From Stanieria sp964562685 (GTDB lineage Bacteria; Cyanobacteriota; Cyanobacteriia; Cyanobacteriales; Xenococcaceae), in assembly GCA_964562685.1 (NCBI GenBank), contig CAZLUP010000001.1, forward strand, positions 1-64,000: 64,000 nucleotides of DNA. Reading direction: 5' to 3'. Below are positions 61,701-64,000 of the stretch, in pieces (within the stretch, counting starts at the first letter, position 1; each line of letters opens with the position of its first letter). The translations under genes were made by a program, and so were the position numbers. The notes under the pieces are model-generated. The model worked only from the letters and a program-made list of their open reading frames with translations, did not search any database and was not told where the DNA came from.

Positions 61701-64000
61701 TGCTGCCAATGAATTTTCCTTGAAAATTTGCTTGTCCATAAAGATTAACTCTTTCTGCTAATAAATCATTATTATTAGAAGTTTGAGCAATTAATTGATC
61801 TATTGGTAATTTTTCCAAATCAAGATTAGCATCAACATTTAAATTAACTCGATCTAAATCAGGATTAGTAGTTAAATTAGATAAAATTAAATCACCTTGA
61901 GCATTAAGAGATTGTTCTCCTAGTTGTAAAGCAATTTGATTAGCTTGAATGGGAAGATTGACTTGATTATTAAGCACAGGATTGAGGCTACCTGTCAACT
62001 CAACTTGCCCGTTGAGATTATCCAAATTTAAGTTTTGAAGATTTTGAGGAGCAAATATTTGTGCTAGTAAATTAGAGTTAAGGTTATTAGCTTCAATATT
62101 AGTTTGCCATTGATTATTATTTAAATTTCCTTGAGCGTTAATTGTGCCATTAGCTAAGGCTAAATTTGCATCAAAATCTGCCTTAATAGTATTTAAGTTA
62201 GGGTTATTAGCAAAAGTTAATAATTGTTGTAATTGCCCCGAAAGGTTAATCCTACTAGATTGTAAAGTAGTGACTAGGGGTAAACTGGGTAAAAACTGAT
62301 TGAGTGCAATCCTTCCTGTGTTGGCAGTTGCTTGTAGGTTACCTGAAGTGAGTTTACTATCAAGATTAACATCGCTGCCATTGACATCTAAATTTAAGTT
62401 AGCTACTCCTGTAATTTTATTTGGCTCTAATTGATCTAATCTACCATTTAAATTAATTGTGCCTTTTGATAAGGTAATTGGTCGCTCAAAATTAATTGCT
62501 GAGGTATTTAATTGAGATAAAAATGGATTTAAGGCTAAAGCAGAAGTTTCAAGATTCGTTTGCCATTGTTGATTATTTAAATTAGCATTTCCTTCTAGAT
62601 TTAATCGACCTTCACCCACTACAATTTCAGTATCATCAAGTAATAATTGATTATCAGCAAATAAGATTTTTCCTGAACCAGAAAGATTGTCTACTGCTGT
62701 GGTTGAAGCTTGAGGAATTTGCCATTGTAAATTTGCTTGGGGATTAGCTAATGTACCTCTAACTTGTCCTTCTGCGTTGACCGTATTCACAGCTATCTCT
62801 TGAGGAAAATTATAATAGGTAGATACTATTTTTTCTGTAGGTAAAGTAGCTTTGAAATTAAATGCCAAAGGCATATTTGTAGCATCAATAACTTGATTTT
62901 TTTCAAGAGACTGTTGAATCTTAGTTTCGATGATACCTTGTCCTTGAATTTGTCCTCCAGCTAAGGGAATAATTTCTAAATTTTTTAAAACAAATTCACG
63001 TAGATTGGCAGCAAAATTAGCTTGAACTGATTTTAATTTGGTTTGAGCTACAGTTAAAGTTTTAGTATTATTAATTGTGCCTGTTAATAACGGTTTTTTG
63101 ATCGCACCTGATAGTTGTAATTGGGCTGCTATTTCACCAGCAAGATTAACAGGAAAATAAGTATTAAAAGTTTGCTGTAAACCTGATAAACTAAAGGGCA
63201 AAACATCAATATTTAAGTTATAGCCCTGTTGTAAATCCACTGTCCCTTTTAAGTTAGCAGTAAGATTGCCAAGATTTACTTGAGTATCTTCTATTTGGGC
63301 GTTTCTGCCACCAAAATTTAATTTAGATTTTGCTTTTAAAGAAGAAGATAAATCTTCAACTTCACCTCGAACATTTTGGAAGCTAACCTGTCCTTGAATA
63401 TTCGCAGCAGTAATTTCTTCAAAGGAAGGAATATTAATATCTAAATCAGCGTTAAGTCTACCACTACTAAGATTGATGGGTGAATTTGGAATTAAAGAAG
63501 TAAGATCAGTTAATACTAAATCATTAATTTGTAGCTTAGTATTAGTTTGACCAGAAGCAATGGTAGTTTGTCCTTTAATATTAGCTTTAGCTTGTTCTAT
63601 AGCTGCATCTAAATCATATTCTATTAATTGCTCTCCAATAGGATTGTACCTACCACTACCGTCCAATTGTACTTGAATAGGAGATTGGTTATAAGGAACA
63701 GCAGTAATATTTCCTTCTTCAACATTTACTGTTAAATCTACATAAATAGAAGGTTCTCCTTCTTGTGTTTGTAAGTCTAAATTTAACCACGAATCATCTT
63801 GGGCTTGTTCTAAATAAATTTCTGGTTGAACTAAAGTAATTTCTAAAGGTAAAGTGCGCTGAAGAATAAGCGGTAAAATATTAAAATCAACTTTAACTTC
63901 ATCAATTGCAACTCGGTCTGGATCGGTTTTAGTTGGAGGAATAGTGGCAGAATCAAATTCAATTCCCGTCAAAGAAAAACTGGTGACTTCTCCTAAATCA
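58765..64000 (-). CDS. tamB: TamB/AsmA-like translocation and assembly protein, partial
   Basis: The reading frame is open to the right edge of the window, so the N terminus, including any membrane anchor, is outside. At least 1744 residues remain. Long series of beta strands built of repeated short Asn/Leu/Gly-rich segments (for example NLDLDVNGSDVNLDSKL) suit the extended beta-groove of TamB and other bridge-like lipid transporters. The C-terminal DUF490/TamB domain is complete: LLNPYLDVQMKTEVSNL, then GVAQFVITPIQRRLFYRVED and DIGLDYLRVYPYLEG, and the end YDYVLNEGRLEYQLRF. It probably spans the periplasm and serves outer-membrane assembly or lipid transport. An internal TTG at 63972 is not the real start. 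Confidence 0.9.
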   Translation of the reverse strand, partial: DLGEVTSFSLTGIEFDSATIPPTKTDPDRVAIDEVKVDFNILPLILQRTLPLEITLVQPEIYLEQAQDDSWLNLDLQTQEGEPSIYVDLTVNVEEGNITAVPYNQSPIQVQLDGSGRYNPIGEQLIEYDLDAAIEQAKANIKGQTTIASGQTNTKLQINDLVLTDLTSLIPNSPINLSSGRLNADLDINIPSFEEITAANIQGQVSFQNVRGEVEDLSSSLKAKSKLNFGGRNAQIEDTQVNLGNLTANLKGTVDLQQGYNLNIDVLPFSLSGLQQTFNTYFPVNLAGEIAAQLQLSGAIKKPLLTGTINNTKTLTVAQTKLKSVQANFAANLREFVLKNLEIIPLAGGQIQGQGIIETKIQQSLEKNQVIDATNMPLAFNFKATLPTEKIVSTYYNFPQEIAVNTVNAEGQVRGTLANPQANLQWQIPQASTTAVDNLSGSGKILFADNQLLLDDTEIVVGEGRLNLEGNANLNNQQWQTNLETSALALNPFLSQLNTSAINFERPITLSKGTINLNGRLDQLEPNKITGVANLNLDVNGSDVNLDSKLTSGNLQATANTGRIALNQFLPSLPLVTTLQSSRINLSGQLQQLLTFANNPNLNTIKADFDANLALANGTINAQGNLNNNQWQTNIEANNLNSNLLAQIFAPQNLQNLNLDNLNGQVELTGSLNPVLNNQVNLPIQANQIALQLGEQSLNAQGDLILSNLTTNPDLDRVNLNVDANLDLEKLPIDQLIAQTSNNNDLLAERVNLYGQANFQGKFIGSNLISAPTNPESLNLTGDLRLNNFAFNDVAFDPIMVGQVNINPVTELTVNLRGEQDVIAATVEPCPVNRCRFPYLPTSLELRQGEDTSQPVIAIGNRQGDIFSLDIQNFPLAVLNLAPGEPLGIQGALDGQTTGEINANLFTLATTGNVTVEQPAVGYIQAKKFTADFNYNPEQNLAEVATGSLKFGSSQYNFNGGVDLATGKLEGELNIPQAYIQDILTTFRWFTLEDLTRLFQTPNYAKANQVAPNNIETASESVVRKLQLLRQIENQIQAEAAAKQAGEVPTDLDIRGAYEGEILLAGTVTDPRVNFNVEANDWEWQPQPAFANIVPYLGFIKEEIQFIAINQIFIQGIYQNNTINLDNARIQLEDTVLALQGQLSSTQPENANFQIENLSLDTISRFINIPVDVAGVINTNGTITGTLSQPQLEGNITFSDGAYNGQALPDTIAGNYIYTDDQLQFATTEPSSIQVDATVPYPIRPGNDTFTANLDLGTEAFSLLGIFTQDNLTWLGGEGTAQLRATGRLDLNRATPLYALNATGEVNLQDAQVKSKYFSEPLIATGKATLNNQLVNVEQITGQFAEKDLTATGTLPILYPVASIENPLTINIPEGKINLEELYEGNVAGNVIVTGAALEPVIGGKVSLKDGEVFIPEQEDNGSTVVNNINLITNTNADSPTIITRLNNFQINLDDFKIEQSPLYKFNIQGNLLLNGTADTPSNIEPKGTIFINSGDVDWLSSNFTLVRNRQNTVVFTPQAGLLNPYLDVQMKTEVSNLNNLRQLQPDRNEISDDISQVGRTEVITVNLVIDGEAEELLPNLGKTASNCNVRPDNVPPSGRVNYSQTELNQLATCINVAALNGQRDRNLLNSPAVQLTSTPTRSQGEIVSLLGNQFLSFAEELQNSNAEELLNFGVAQFVITPIQRRLFYRVEDFVVGVGKDIGLDYLRVYPYLEGIYEIKRDASVRATYDYVLNEGRLEYQLRF

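Noticed and set aside
1..64000. tRNA, rRNA or CRISPR array
   Set aside because: No cloverleaf with T-loop consensus, no rRNA sequence and no regularly spaced repeats with variable spacers were seen in any intergenic region by eye; a dedicated RNA search was not possible.

Overview
The window is chromosomal DNA from a cyanobacterium. The evidence is genes confined to, or typical of, that phylum: allophycocyanin-B alpha subunit (apcD), the thylakoid protein Psb29/Thf1, the bicarbonate transporter BicA, a pilMNOQ cluster without pilP, an Rcp1-type response regulator and several cyanobacterial hypothetical families. HIP1-type GCGATCGC/GCGATCG sites are scattered through an AT-rich sequence, and heptamer tandem repeats and small palindromic repeats recur between and inside genes. 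The genus cannot be fixed from the sequence; a unicellular or pleurocapsalean relative is a guess.

Layout. 1-4.7 kb: a possible insertion-sequence end, a small exported protein, an orphan amino-acid ABC permease, then a plus-strand metal-related group (two-domain multicopper oxidase, exported His/Gly/Glu-repeat helical protein, PiuC-like Fe(II)/2-oxoglutarate oxygenase). 4.8-8.7 kb: Na+/H+ antiporter and BicA, with a long BicA leader carrying a 29-codon ORF. 8.7-11.5 kb: minus-strand run of TPR protein, membrane protein, apcD, LipM-like acyltransferase and YbjN-like protein. 11.8-20 kb: ferritin-like diiron protein, GST, a decayed haemagglutinin-type gene, psb29, a USP-tailed antiporter and a GH116 glycosidase. 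20-23.7 kb: minus-strand hup, cobD, flavoprotein and tmk. 24-29.4 kb: pilM-pilN-pilO-pilQ. 29.6-38.4 kb: solute-binding lipoprotein, TM2 protein, M48 protease with a small membrane protein, a coupled trio (59-aa protein, DUF3326, CPBP protease), trypsin-like protease, DUF2227 protein, and a MITE-like element. 38.4-44.7 kb: rimP-nusA-ylxR-infB plus a membrane protein. 45-51.4 kb: large membrane protein, TetR regulator divergent from an M16 protease pair, DUF29 protein. 51.5-58.5 kb: truB and a sensor kinase/response regulator/diguanylate cyclase group, ending in a truncated membrane gene. 58.7-64 kb: a TamB-family gene running off the right edge.

Most genes are ordinary core cyanobacterial functions. 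The less explained parts are the multicopper-oxidase/repeat-protein/PiuC-like module, the small ORF in the bicA leader, the unlisted 59-aa gene coupled to DUF3326, an oxidoreductase lacking its redox disulfide, and repeats that sit in frame inside cobD and the response-regulator/GGDEF gene. No tRNA, rRNA or CRISPR array was recognised.
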